Source: Symsagittifera roscoffensis (Eukaryota; Xenacoelomorpha; Acoela; Convolutidae). From it: DNA of 64,000 bases. Under the pieces are notes generated by a model. That model saw only the letters and a program-made list of their open reading frames with translations, had not been told where the DNA came from and did not search any database. The translations under genes and the position numbers were made by a program. Numbering within the stretch: position 1 is the first letter of the stretch; the number at the start of each line of letters is the position of its first letter. Below, piece by piece: positions 21,708 to 31,437 of the stretch. The stretch is taken from NCBI RefSeq assembly GCF_963678635.1, contig NC_087064.1, positions 58,228,338 through 58,292,337 on the forward strand, read 5' to 3'.

Positions 21708-24700
21708 TCAGGCGATGCTCAAGTAGTACTTCTTGTGAAGATGCACCATTATCTCTGTTTCTGCAAAGACCACATGTAGGATAGCGTACAATTCCCTCGA
21801 GCTCAGTTTGCCCCTGTTTGGGTCGTACACCGGCATCGAGACTTCTGTTATCCCTCTTTCAATCATGAAGTCTCGTAATCTCGTTAGTGCCAATATCACG
21901 TGTTCTGGATCAATTGTGTTTCTGTCGTTGACTCTCGTTACTAGGAAGCAGAGGCATTTGCCCGGGACTTGTGCCACTGACGGTGGAAGCGCTGCCATGC
22001 CTCCCAGTCCTGGCCTCTGTCTGAACAGAAACTCTACGTTCTGGTACTCTCTTTTGAAGTCAGCCTCCAATCTTGATTTGAAACTCATGTCCGCCGTGAT
22101 GCAGATCGCGCTGGTCCTGTTTGACAGGATGAAGTCGCTATCCGTTATCATGATGTTCTCTGAGTATTCATTGGGTATTTCGAATTTCGTTTTGAAATTC
22201 CTTCCTATGGTAGGCTCTGGTTCTTCTTCCTCCAGTTCCAATCCGCTTGTTTCCCTCACTTCCTTGAGCTTCTTTATCATCAAATTTTCGGTGTGGGTAA
22301 GTCCTACCCCCACTCCCCGGACAAAAATATTTATCGACGTCCCCGTCGATGTAGTCGGGTCTGAATTGTCCTTGGGGATGTCCAGTGGCCTGTCTGTTGC
22401 TGTCCATCCGAAAAGAGGGTCCTCTGTCTTCATGTAATTTGTTGCTGATACATCGATTTGCTGAATGCTTTGTCCTTCGCGGCTCTCGTCTTTGACATCA
22501 CGCATCCACTCTAGAATCCTCAAGTTCGTGTTCTCCCTCCTTTCTATTTCACTCTGTTCGAGATCCGTCTCCAATTCTGGCGTCGAGTAATCTTCCTGCG
22601 GATAATGTCCACCATCGTCAATGACCTGCCATTCCTCTTCGGCTTCCAGTTCGCCTGCGCTTAGTAGTTCATCGCCCAACTTGTCTGGCTGTATCTTATC
22701 GATCAAGAAGTCATCCCCGTACCTATTGTACCTCATACCTGTTCGTTTACGATTGCCAGTCCTGGTTTCCGGTGGTGTTGGTCGATCCGGCTCCATCCAC
22801 TTCGGTACCTCGTTTTGCTCTGGGTCGTTCCAGTCTTCTTCTACAAATGAACCTGCATCCGACTCCACTTCTATCTTTTCGTTGTCGTCCAAACTCAAGT
22901 TCTCATTACCATCATTTTTCTCTCTAGTGCCTTTCTCATTCACCTCGCACGCTGGTTCCACCACCAGGTACTCAAGACCTTCCATGTCTTTTGGTAGGCA
23001 CCAGTCCTCCGGGGACGGGACATGAGGCTTCAGATTTTCGTAATGTGCTGCTCGCCCTGTACTCAAGCGATAGAACCGTCCTTGTTGATGTACTTCCGTA
23101 ATCATGAACGGTCCTCTCCATTTCTTGAGTAGTTTCTTTGTTCCCTTGGGCGGTATGACATTTTGGAAGACCCACACGTATTTGCCCACTTCGTATGGCT
23201 TTGCTCTTAGTATCTTTTCGTCATATTTCTTGCGTTGCCTCATTTGCGCTTGCGCCGTGTTTCTCCGACATAGCTCGTTTAGCTCTTGTTGTCTTTTGAT
23301 CGCTTCCTTCACGTATGCTTGAGGTGACGTCCTCTTCCCCTCGTACTCCGGGTAGAAGAATGTTATAGGCATTGCCCTTTCCCTGCCTGTCAACATCATG
23401 AAAGGACTGATACCCGTCGTTGAGTGCTGAGTACTATTATAGGCTCCTACTACCTGTGGCAGGTATTTGTCCCAGTCCGTCATGTATCTCGAGCAGTACA
23501 CCCTGAGCATGTTGACCAGTGTCCTGTTCTGTCTCTCTACCAACCCATTGGTCTGTGGATGATAGGTCGTCGAGTGCGCTTGAGCAATGTGTGATCTCTT
23601 CATCAATTCTTTTGTCAAGTCCCCCACAAAAGCCTTGCCGTTGTCCGACTGGAAAGTCATTGGGCAACCATACCGCGATATCCAATGCGTTATCAGGTGA
23701 TCACCTGTCTCCTCTGCCGAGGCTGTCTGGCACGGAACCGCTTCCGCCAACTTGGTGAAGTGATCTATTATAACTAGTATTTGGTTATAACCCGACTCCG
23801 TCATGCAGATTTTCTGATGGTCTATCTGCACCACTTCATTGAATTCCGAACTCTCGACAGACTTGAGGGGAAACTTCATCTTCCTTGGGTCTTTTACTTG
23901 AAGGCATGCTAGGCAGGCATTCACCCATCTCTCGCAAGCTTTTCTCATTCCCGGCCAGTCAAACCTGTGAAGTATCCTTTGTTGTACTTTATCTATCCCC
24001 TGGTGGCCCATCTGGTCGTGTGATCTGAAAAGCACCTCCGTTTGGTACAATTGTGGTAGTATGATGAGGTTGTGTTTGTGTAATATCTTTTCCTCATCTC
24101 TTCTCTTGCACGCTACCACCCCTTCAGCTGTGTGATAAAGTAAGTCTCTCTTTTCTTTGTAGAACTGGCTCAAGATCTTGTAGCTGTCTTCCTCAAGTTC
24201 CCCCTTCTCCTTGACTCCCGAATGGATCCATTTGGAGAGGTTACTTGTCATTTTGTCATTCTTCTGGGCCCTTATTAGGTCAGACAGCCTGTATCTCGCC
24301 TTAACGTGCTCCTTTAGCGCCATGATCTGTCCATTCATCTCACCAGGGTTGTGGATGTCATCGCTCAGTTTCACACATATCATCCTTTTCACGATTTTCA
24401 TGTCGTCTTCTGGTACCAGATTCGTTCTGACGTTTGAGTTGCACGATAGTTCCCTTAGTGGTTTTCTTGAAACTGCTATTTTCTCGAGCTCTTCACCACC
24501 TCGTACCTCTTGTAATTCCAGATTGTACGTCCCTGAAGATGGATCCGTCTGTAATTCCCTGTCGTGCTGTCTTATCTTCTCTTCCGCCAGTATCATGTAT
24601 AGACTGTCTTGGTCTTCGCTGCTCTCATCCGAGTCTTCATCCCATTCTTCACGCTCCCCGGACAATTTCCCTTCTCCGGTTTCGTCTTCTTCCATGATTC

Positions 24701-27428
24701 TGGACCACTCCCCGGACTCTTGATCTAGTCCCAGGTGTTCAACTTCTTCTCTGAATGTTACTTTCTTGTCCCTGACTTTTGTCTGCTCCAGAATTTTTTC
24801 GGGGATTTTTTCAACTAGTGATCGCACAACTTCCTTGCTATCAGTGATGCTTCCTTTTGAGACGTCAGTATTGTTCACTGTTTCTTCTCTCCGAAGTATG
24901 GTTAGTTCCGGTGCCTCCTGACCTTTCCCTTGGATCACGGGCTTGTTATCTGATAGTTTCTCAAGCAACCTCATTAAGTCTTCATCTATTCGGACCGTTC
25001 CCTCCTCTACCTGGATGAGATCATAACCTTTTGCCTTGAGTGTTTCCCTCACGATCTTGGACTTGAGCATTATTCCTATCGGAATCCCTCTGTTTTTCTT
25101 CAAGATGGTCTTTTCAAGAGGCTCTTTCGGCAATTCGGGATGATCTTCTATCGGTTTGCCTGATTTGTCCAGCCATCTCGTGAGTGGAAGACTGTCGTAC
25201 GTTTCTTTGTCCATAAAGGAGAAGCCGTCTTTGATCTCAGGTCTGTCCGCCTCTCTTTGTTCTTGCCTCTCGTAGAACTCCGTCTTCTTACTCAAGCTGT
25301 CAGCATTTTGATGTTTATCTCGTGTTCTGTGCTCAATTATCATGTTGTATCCATCCAAGCGAACTATCCACCTCCCAATATAGCTCTGGTCCATTGAGTA
25401 CGTTTTCAGCCAGCTTAGTGCTCGGTTGTCGACTCGCAGCTTGAAGGGCTCACTGCCTAAGTATGCTCTGTATTTTTCGACAAAGGTGACCACCGCGAAC
25501 ATCTCTGCTTTCGGTGCTCCGTACTTCATTTCTGTGTCACTTAGGACCTTGCTCCCGTATGCTATTGGTCTCAAGACTGTCTTCCCATTCCATTCTTGTT
25601 CTTGATGGAGAATCCCAGAAATAGCGACTACTGACGCATCCGTGTCTAGCACGTACATCCCCTTCTCAGTCGGCATACCCAGTACTGGTGCCTCACACAG
25701 CTCTTTCTTTATTCTCTGGAATGACTCTTCTGCCGCGTTGTTCCACGTGAACTTCTTGCCCTTATGTCTCATTAATTGTTGCATCGGGTATACCTTGTCC
25801 GCATAGCCCTTGATGAATTCTCTATAATAGTTGGCGAAACCCAGGAAGCTCATCAGCTGGTGCTCCGTCTTCGGTGATTTCCAGGTTAGGACTGCTTCCA
25901 CGGCGTCTGGATCAGGTCTGATACCGTGTTTATCTACCATCCTGCCCAAGTATTTAATCGAGTCCTTGAGTATCTCGCACTTTGATGGTTTACACTTTAG
26001 CCCCGACCTCTTCATGCATGCAAACACTTCGTCTAGTCTCTCAATGTGGTCTTCCAGTGTTGGCGTCGCTATTACCACGTCATCCACGTAGCACATTACC
26101 AGGTTGCCATACTTCTTCGTTACGCCTATCAGCGCGTGTGCCATCAACCGCTGAAACGTGGCTGTGGCATTGCAAAGTCCAAACGGCATCCGTTTCCATT
26201 GAAACAGACCCAACTCGCAGGCAAACCCTGTCTTGTCCCTGTCCTGCTTCCTTAGTGGTACCTGCCAAAAGGCCGAGCCTAAATCAAGAGTCGTAAAAAA
26301 TTTCGCATCACCTAACTTCGAGAGGCTCTCATCAATTCTAGGTATGGGATAGGCATCCTTCACCGTGACGGAGTTCAGGTATCGAAAGTCACAACAAAAC
26401 CTTAACTGGTCGCCTTTCTTTTTGGCCATCACTACTCCACACGCCCACGGTGACTTGGATGGTTCTATCATGTCATACTCTAGTAACGTTTCGATTTCTT
26501 TTCTACACGCGTCCGATTTGTGTGGGGTCATGCGCCTCGCCCCCTCCCTGTGTGGCACCGCGTTTTCCTCAAGTTCTATTTCATGTTCAACAAAATTACA
26601 ACACCCGATATCCGCCTTATGCCTTGAAAAAACCTCCTCGTTCCGCTCTAGTACGTCCTTGATAGCTTCGAGCTGTTCATCTTTCAGTTTGCCCCTTAAA
26701 TGTTCAATCTCCGGCAGAACCGGTTTATCTGTTTGCATTTCATCTAGCGTGGGTCGCTCTGGAAAGTTCGAACAGCTCGAAAGCCCATCGTCCGTTTCTG
26801 ACTTAAGTGATTTGATAAGACCTGAAGAATCTTTTATTCTCTGCAATCGTCTCAAGATACAAATTTTGTCCCTGTGATTAGGACAATCAACAACTTCATT
26901 TTGTTTTGAGTTTTCAATTGTTTCGTATCGAGTTTTAACTGGTAAAGCATATCCCAGCTTCCTCCCTCTCTGTATCGTGATCGGTATATCAAGGGTAGTC
27001 AACAAGACACTGACGCAGAGGCCGCTCTTCGTTATCGAAAATGATCTTTCTAAAACAGCAGCGCTTTGACTATTGGGATTTGGAACTATACACACTTGCT
27101 TGTTGTCACTTAGTTCATTATAATTTTTCATCCTCAAGCTTACGATTGCCGCTTCATTAGCTTTTAACCTCACTCTCCTACTCAAGAATACCGGTGCTTT
27201 GTTCTCATTTGCCATTATTAAATTTACCGGTTTGATTGCGTACCTCCTATCCGGGTTCCGTATCCTGATCATTGCATTATTTAGATCTATCGTTACGTCG
27301 AAATTCCTGATGAAGTCTCTGCCCAAAATGAATTGGTCAGATTCATCTAGGTTTTCTACCACGATGAAGCTCATCCACAGGTTACGTTCCCCCAAATTGA
27401 GGGCTATTATCGGAGTCCTGCCCAACAC
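21708..27428 (-). CDS. Pol polyprotein of the giant element with C-terminal macro domain
   Basis: About 1906 codons in the -1 frame relative to gag; the GTG at 27428 is simply where the frame is counted from, since translation should enter by frameshift. Residues 1-60 complete the protease (ILGRDF). RT is ~300-480 with YVDD at 447-450. RNase H is ~590-715 with D595, E642, D667 and D710. A ~400-residue acidic spacer follows. Integrase has its HHCC finger at H1137/H1142/C1172/C1175 and catalytic D1203, D1262 and E1298 (35 residues apart). A GPY/F-like module is at ~1435-1475. After ~290 acidic residues, ~1760-1897 matches the plan of OARD1-type macro domains: AICITADMSFKSRLEADFK, then GLGGMAAL, CFLVTR, ITEVSMPVYDPNRGKL and VFAETEIMVHLH. 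Macro domains bind or hydrolyse ADP-ribose; the usual Gly-rich first loop looks altered here. The frame is intact throughout. Confidence 0.93.
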   Translation of the reverse strand: MLGRTPIIALNLGERNLWMSFIVVENLDESDQFILGRDFIRNFDVTIDLNNAMIRIRNPDRRYAIKPVNLIMANENKAPVFLSRRVRLKANEAAIVSLRMKNYNELSDNKQVCIVPNPNSQSAAVLERSFSITKSGLCVSVLLTTLDIPITIQRGRKLGYALPVKTRYETIENSKQNEVVDCPNHRDKICILRRLQRIKDSSGLIKSLKSETDDGLSSCSNFPERPTLDEMQTDKPVLPEIEHLRGKLKDEQLEAIKDVLERNEEVFSRHKADIGCCNFVEHEIELEENAVPHREGARRMTPHKSDACRKEIETLLEYDMIEPSKSPWACGVVMAKKKGDQLRFCCDFRYLNSVTVKDAYPIPRIDESLSKLGDAKFFTTLDLGSAFWQVPLRKQDRDKTGFACELGLFQWKRMPFGLCNATATFQRLMAHALIGVTKKYGNLVMCYVDDVVIATPTLEDHIERLDEVFACMKRSGLKCKPSKCEILKDSIKYLGRMVDKHGIRPDPDAVEAVLTWKSPKTEHQLMSFLGFANYYREFIKGYADKVYPMQQLMRHKGKKFTWNNAAEESFQRIKKELCEAPVLGMPTEKGMYVLDTDASVVAISGILHQEQEWNGKTVLRPIAYGSKVLSDTEMKYGAPKAEMFAVVTFVEKYRAYLGSEPFKLRVDNRALSWLKTYSMDQSYIGRWIVRLDGYNMIIEHRTRDKHQNADSLSKKTEFYERQEQREADRPEIKDGFSFMDKETYDSLPLTRWLDKSGKPIEDHPELPKEPLEKTILKKNRGIPIGIMLKSKIVRETLKAKGYDLIQVEEGTVRIDEDLMRLLEKLSDNKPVIQGKGQEAPELTILRREETVNNTDVSKGSITDSKEVVRSLVEKIPEKILEQTKVRDKKVTFREEVEHLGLDQESGEWSRIMEEDETGEGKLSGEREEWDEDSDESSEDQDSLYMILAEEKIRQHDRELQTDPSSGTYNLELQEVRGGEELEKIAVSRKPLRELSCNSNVRTNLVPEDDMKIVKRMICVKLSDDIHNPGEMNGQIMALKEHVKARYRLSDLIRAQKNDKMTSNLSKWIHSGVKEKGELEEDSYKILSQFYKEKRDLLYHTAEGVVACKRRDEEKILHKHNLIILPQLYQTEVLFRSHDQMGHQGIDKVQQRILHRFDWPGMRKACERWVNACLACLQVKDPRKMKFPLKSVESSEFNEVVQIDHQKICMTESGYNQILVIIDHFTKLAEAVPCQTASAEETGDHLITHWISRYGCPMTFQSDNGKAFVGDLTKELMKRSHIAQAHSTTYHPQTNGLVERQNRTLVNMLRVYCSRYMTDWDKYLPQVVGAYNSTQHSTTGISPFMMLTGRERAMPITFFYPEYEGKRTSPQAYVKEAIKRQQELNELCRRNTAQAQMRQRKKYDEKILRAKPYEVGKYVWVFQNVIPPKGTKKLLKKWRGPFMITEVHQQGRFYRLSTGRAAHYENLKPHVPSPEDWCLPKDMEGLEYLVVEPACEVNEKGTREKNDGNENLSLDDNEKIEVESDAGSFVEEDWNDPEQNEVPKWMEPDRPTPPETRTGNRKRTGMRYNRYGDDFLIDKIQPDKLGDELLSAGELEAEEEWQVIDDGGHYPQEDYSTPELETDLEQSEIERRENTNLRILEWMRDVKDESREGQSIQQIDVSATNYMKTEDPLFGWTATDRPLDIPKDNSDPTTSTGTSINIFVRGVGVGLTHTENLMIKKLKEVRETSGLELEEEEPEPTIGRNFKTKFEIPNEYSENIMITDSDFILSNRTSAICITADMSFKSRLEADFKREYQNVEFLFRQRPGLGGMAALPPSVAQVPGKCLCFLVTRVNDRNTIDPEHVILALTRLRDFMIERGITEVSMPVYDPNRGKLSSRELYAILHVVFAETEIMVHLHKKYYLSIA

Positions 27429-30400
27429 CCGAAGGGCCCCTTTGTTGCAGCTGACAGCCGTATTCTCGAGTCTATCAAGTCACCTTTGTCAAAGCCCATC
27501 TTTTCCCATGTTTCGATTGGTATGACGCTCAAGACTGCTCCCGTGTCAAGTAATCCACGTAACTGAGTCTTTTTGCCATTTATGTCTAGCACGTGCCCTG
27601 TCACGTCTGCTTCACAGTGTCCAATCGATCTTACTTTCAATTCCTCTTTCCCTACATAGATTTGTCCAATTAGGTCTTCGTCGCATGTTATCATCGTCTT
27701 GGTATAGATGTTGATTCCATCTATATTTAGCATGACCTCGTGTGGACCATAAGCTTCAGTGTACCTATTATCAACACGTACCGACTTGCTGCCCCCTCTC
27801 GTGAGTAGTGCCCTGAGCGCTCTAGAAGTCGTTTGTGGACTTATTCCACTCAAGTAGTCTGCATACACGTCAATGTGCATTATCGTCTGGTCGCTCGGCT
27901 CGCTCAAGTTTCTAGTTACCTCGTGTCCGCCCACTGTGATTATCGACATTATTCTTGCTCCGATTTTCGATATTCCAAAAGGTTTACCTGTCACCATTTT
28001 CACGGTGTTACAATTCCCGGTCTTCATTGAGCCCGTTCTAGCCTCTGGTATTGAGTTCGATCCGGTTAATGCTTCGTTAAAATTCTGTCTTTCGATCTCC
28101 AACTTTAGTCGTTGCTCTATTTCTTTCGCAGCCAGATCTTGTTTCACTTTGGCAATTGCTTCCGTCGCCGCTTTCTCATAATTTATCTCTAGAGAGCTTC
28201 CGGCCGCGGACTCTAACGCACCGCTAACATGTGTTACAGCTTTCACTGTCTTCGTCGGCAATTCGGTGTTCGGTGCCCCCAAGTTCCTAGATTCAAACTC
28301 GTTTTGCCTGTTCCGCTGATTCTGCACCGCCGCTAATGCCAACTTATGTTTGGGGTGATTCTGGTCCTTGACCGCTTCCCAGAACAAGGGACAATCCATT
28401 CTGAAGTGCCCCTCCTGGTTACAGAAGAAGCATCTGGCGCCTATCTTGATGATTAAGCCATTATAGTACTCGTGTTCCTCTATCTGACTCATATCCTCCT
28501 CATCCGGTGCATAACCTAGGCTCTTCATGCCTTGTTTGTACGTTGTGCAGTCAGCCACATGATGATCCGCTGACCCGCAGTTCGCGCATGATCTGCGCTT
28601 ATCCATATCATCTCTAGGTTTGTACCATGATGACCTCTGGGGTTGGCTTCCCCCTTGCGTGTTCCTGTTTTCGGAATATGAGTACTTCTTAGGTTTCATC
28701 AGCATGTATTCTCTTGATTTCTGTCTCATTTCTTCTGGGGTGGGTGCGCTGTCCTTCGACAATGTGTAGTATGTTGCTAACATTGTCCTTAAGTCATCAC
28801 TTTTCACCCCATCGATGAACTTCGAGGCAATGCTAAAGTTCCGTCTATTTGTCAACTCCTCTGGGTCACTCCTCCTTCTCAAGCTCTCGAGGTCATCTAG
28901 GAACCGATCTATTGACTCGTCGTCCCTCTGCCTTCTCTTTTCAAATCGCATCATCGCTTGGTGACCCTTCATGCCTGACCCGAATCGATTCAGCAATATC
29001 TCGAAGATCTTGTCCGCGGTGTCGCGTTCTTCCTCCTTCTTTGCGACCACGCATTTTAATGCCGTTCCTTCCAAGTTGCTCAGTATGGCTGTACATGCTT
29101 GTCTTTCGTCACTCAAGTTATCTTGTTCTAAATGTAATCTCATCACTTCCACCCAAGTGTCAATGCATCCATCGGAGTCGTCCTTGAATTCTTTTGGCTT
29201 CTTGAATGTCTTTCTTGATTTTCCCTCTCTCCTGTCGCTCGAGTCAGTGTTCCTCGTGGCGAAGGCCTCTAGAGTCCTGTTCATCATCTCCCAAGTGCTG
29301 GCCCATGTCATAGCATCCGGTCCTGTGTTGCTGTTAGCTGTTGAATCTCCCGGAGCAGTCGTTGTATTCGACGTTCCATTCTTCATTATTGTTTTCGCAG
29401 CTGTTGGTGCTATGCTTATCGCATCCCTGGTTAAGGGCAACGGTGTCGATTGCCGTTTGTTCCTTTGTGGTTCTACAAAGTCAACTCTGGTGCCTTGCGT
29501 ACGATCCGCTGCCGGTCTTTCTTGTGGAGTAGAACCTCTCAAGATTGCATCCAACTTCGCCTGTATTGCACACGAACTCTCGGCTTGACTCTTGCTCATT
29601 GTGTCCATTCTCCTTTCCAGGCTCCCTAATTGGCTGTTGACATCATCATATCGGTTCTTCAACTGTTGCATGTCTGTTTTGATGTTCTTTTCTCGTTCTT
29701 CATTGGTGGCTTCTACCTTATCTGACATTTCCTTGAGTCTCTCATCTGTTGCCTTAGCTAGGTTAAAATAACTGTCTAGATACTCGTGCTTGTTGTATCT
29801 TATCTCCTTTTTTATCACCTCTCTGTCTTCTTCACTATGCTTAAGTCTTTTGTCAATCTGATTTAATTTCGCCAACAAGTCGCCCAGCTCAATGGTAGTC
29901 TCTTCATGGTCAGCCGTCGGTTTCTCTTCGGCCGTAGCCTCTGCTTTAGCTTGTTCCTCATTCTGGCCGGCTTCTGTCGCTTTCGTGCTCACTGTACCAA
30001 ATGTTCGTGCTCTTTCTGTTTTTGGTTCTTCAGTCACGTTTTCTTTCGATTTGAGTCCGACCATTATTGCAAACTTGTCTGTGAAGGATGTCTTTTTCAC
30101 TTGAGAGTCGTTTTTCACAGTCTCTCGGGTATTGCCTGTTGTGTCTTCCAATGCGTCTATTCGTGAAAACTCCACGGTTTTTGGACTTTGGTCTTCCACG
30201 TGGGGCATCGGTGTGGATTCCGTTGTCCTCTTCTCCACTTCATCTACGCTCTGGTCTGGTGTCTCTAGGTCGATTTCGATTGTGGGCTCCACCTGTTTTT
30301 CCCCCACATCTTCTCGTGTCTTGCTCTCGGTGCCACTCCTCGTACTGACCATGTTAACTGAAAAGTTCTTCTTTGTTATCTTTGGGCCTGTTGATGTCGT

Positions 30401-30478
30401 TCTGCGAAGCGATGAATTATATTTCGTGTTTGATCCACTTGACCTTTTTTCGAGCACCGGTACCCTACTCCGCCTCAT
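27407..30478 (-). CDS. Gag with partial protease of the giant element
   Basis: A 1023-residue protein starting at ATG 30478 (a second Met at residue 43 is a possible start). Residues 1-190 are charged and low-complexity; ~195-300 form a coiled coil. The capsid-like core is at ~420-600 (DTWVEVMRLHLEQ; FLDDLESLRRR). Two CCHC zinc knuckles follow: CANCGSADHHVADC at 631-644 and CFFCNQEGHFRMDC at 683-696. A second helical charged stretch lies at ~765-800. The aspartyl protease starts at ~945, with the catalytic LLDTGA at 976-981. The frame stops about 45 residues later, before the protease is complete, so the rest must come from the pol frame by -1 frameshift. It is long for a Ty3/gypsy Gag, mostly because of the N-terminal extension. 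Confidence 0.92.
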   Translation of the reverse strand: MRRSRVPVLEKRSSGSNTKYNSSLRRTTSTGPKITKKNFSVNMVSTRSGTESKTREDVGEKQVEPTIEIDLETPDQSVDEVEKRTTESTPMPHVEDQSPKTVEFSRIDALEDTTGNTRETVKNDSQVKKTSFTDKFAIMVGLKSKENVTEEPKTERARTFGTVSTKATEAGQNEEQAKAEATAEEKPTADHEETTIELGDLLAKLNQIDKRLKHSEEDREVIKKEIRYNKHEYLDSYFNLAKATDERLKEMSDKVEATNEEREKNIKTDMQQLKNRYDDVNSQLGSLERRMDTMSKSQAESSCAIQAKLDAILRGSTPQERPAADRTQGTRVDFVEPQRNKRQSTPLPLTRDAISIAPTAAKTIMKNGTSNTTTAPGDSTANSNTGPDAMTWASTWEMMNRTLEAFATRNTDSSDRREGKSRKTFKKPKEFKDDSDGCIDTWVEVMRLHLEQDNLSDERQACTAILSNLEGTALKCVVAKKEEERDTADKIFEILLNRFGSGMKGHQAMMRFEKRRQRDDESIDRFLDDLESLRRRSDPEELTNRRNFSIASKFIDGVKSDDLRTMLATYYTLSKDSAPTPEEMRQKSREYMLMKPKKYSYSENRNTQGGSQPQRSSWYKPRDDMDKRRSCANCGSADHHVADCTTYKQGMKSLGYAPDEEDMSQIEEHEYYNGLIIKIGARCFFCNQEGHFRMDCPLFWEAVKDQNHPKHKLALAAVQNQRNRQNEFESRNLGAPNTELPTKTVKAVTHVSGALESAAGSSLEINYEKAATEAIAKVKQDLAAKEIEQRLKLEIERQNFNEALTGSNSIPEARTGSMKTGNCNTVKMVTGKPFGISKIGARIMSIITVGGHEVTRNLSEPSDQTIMHIDVYADYLSGISPQTTSRALRALLTRGGSKSVRVDNRYTEAYGPHEVMLNIDGINIYTKTMITCDEDLIGQIYVGKEELKVRSIGHCEADVTGHVLDINGKKTQLRGLLDTGAVLSVIPIETWEKMGFDKGDLIDSRIRLSAATKGPFGCWAGLR
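27437..27443 (-). promoter_or_regulatory. Candidate -1 ribosomal frameshift site between gag and pol
   Basis: On the sense strand the heptamer is A AAG GGG in the gag frame, which fits the X XXY YYZ rule. Slipping back one base here leads directly into the pol frame, which is open across this point. The gag stop lies at 27407, about 30 nt downstream. GC-rich sequence follows directly (GGGCCCTTCGGG), which may help pausing. The site falls inside the protease coding region, after the DTG motif. Confidence 0.7.
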
Positions 30479-30763
30479 TATTTCTATTTACAACTGCTTC
30501 TATTTACAATTTTATTATATACACGATTCTATTCTAAGGGTAAAAAAAAAATATTTTTTGTGGTAACAAATTCTGTACAACGTGTTAAAAACCTTATCCA
30601 ATTCTCTTTCTAAAATCTCCGAAAAATTTTCCTTAATTTGGTCTTAACCCTACCTGTTTCGATTTGTCTTATTCTGTCTTAAAACACACTTGTTGTAATT
30701 CTACTTCAATTTTTATACCGTCCCAAGACTATTCGTCACTATCACAGTATTCTCCGCTAGTGT

Positions 30764-31437
30764 CCTAAGACCCTTGTACCAAGGCCACTGTTCCAAGACT
30801 ACTGTCCCAAGACTAGTGTCCCAAGACTACTGTCCCAAGACTAGTGTCCCAAGGCTAGTGTCCCAAGACTACTGTCCCAAGACTAGTGTCCCAAGGGCAG
30901 TGTCCCAAGACCAGTGTCCCAAGGCTAGTGTCCCAAGACTACTGTCCCAAGACTAGTGTCCCAAGACCAGTGTCCCAAGGCTAGTGTCCCAAGACTACTG
31001 TCCCAAGACTAGTGTCCCAAGGCTAGTGTCCCAAGACTACTGTCCCAAGACTAGTGTCCCAAGGGTAGTGTCCCAAGACCAGTGTCCCAAGGCTGGTGTC
31101 CCAAGACTAGTGTCCCAAGACTAGTGTCCCAAGACCACTGTCCCAAGACCACTGTCCCAAGACCCTGTCCCCAGACCCCCGTCCCAAGACCACTGTCCCA
31201 AGACCCCTGTCCCAAGACCCTGTCCCAAGACCCTGTCCCAAGACCACTGTCCCAAGACCACTGTCCCAAGACCACTGTCCCAAGACCCTGTCCCAAGACC
31301 ACTGTCCCAAGACCCTGTCCCAAGACACTGTCCCAAGACCACTGTCCCAAGACCACTGTCCCAAGACCCTGTCCCAAGACCACTGTCCCAAGACCCTGTC
31401 CCAAGACCACTATCCCAAGACTGCTCTGTCCCAAGAC
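30764..31437. repeat. 14-bp satellite, about 47 copies, in the leader
   Basis: Nearly continuous repeats of CTGTCCCAAGACCA or CTAGTGTCCCAAGA, with 13-bp variants. The left half is mostly of the ACTAGTGTCCCAAG type and the right half of the ACCACTGTCCCAAG type, showing two expansion phases. It lies wholly inside the leader of the giant element. Confidence 0.95.

Noticed and set aside
21808-22437. Plus-strand frames of 100-200 codons across 18.8-30.5 kb
   Set aside because: They lie opposite the gag, pol, ORF3 and ORF4 frames and have no domains. They are shadows of the minus-strand coding sequence.
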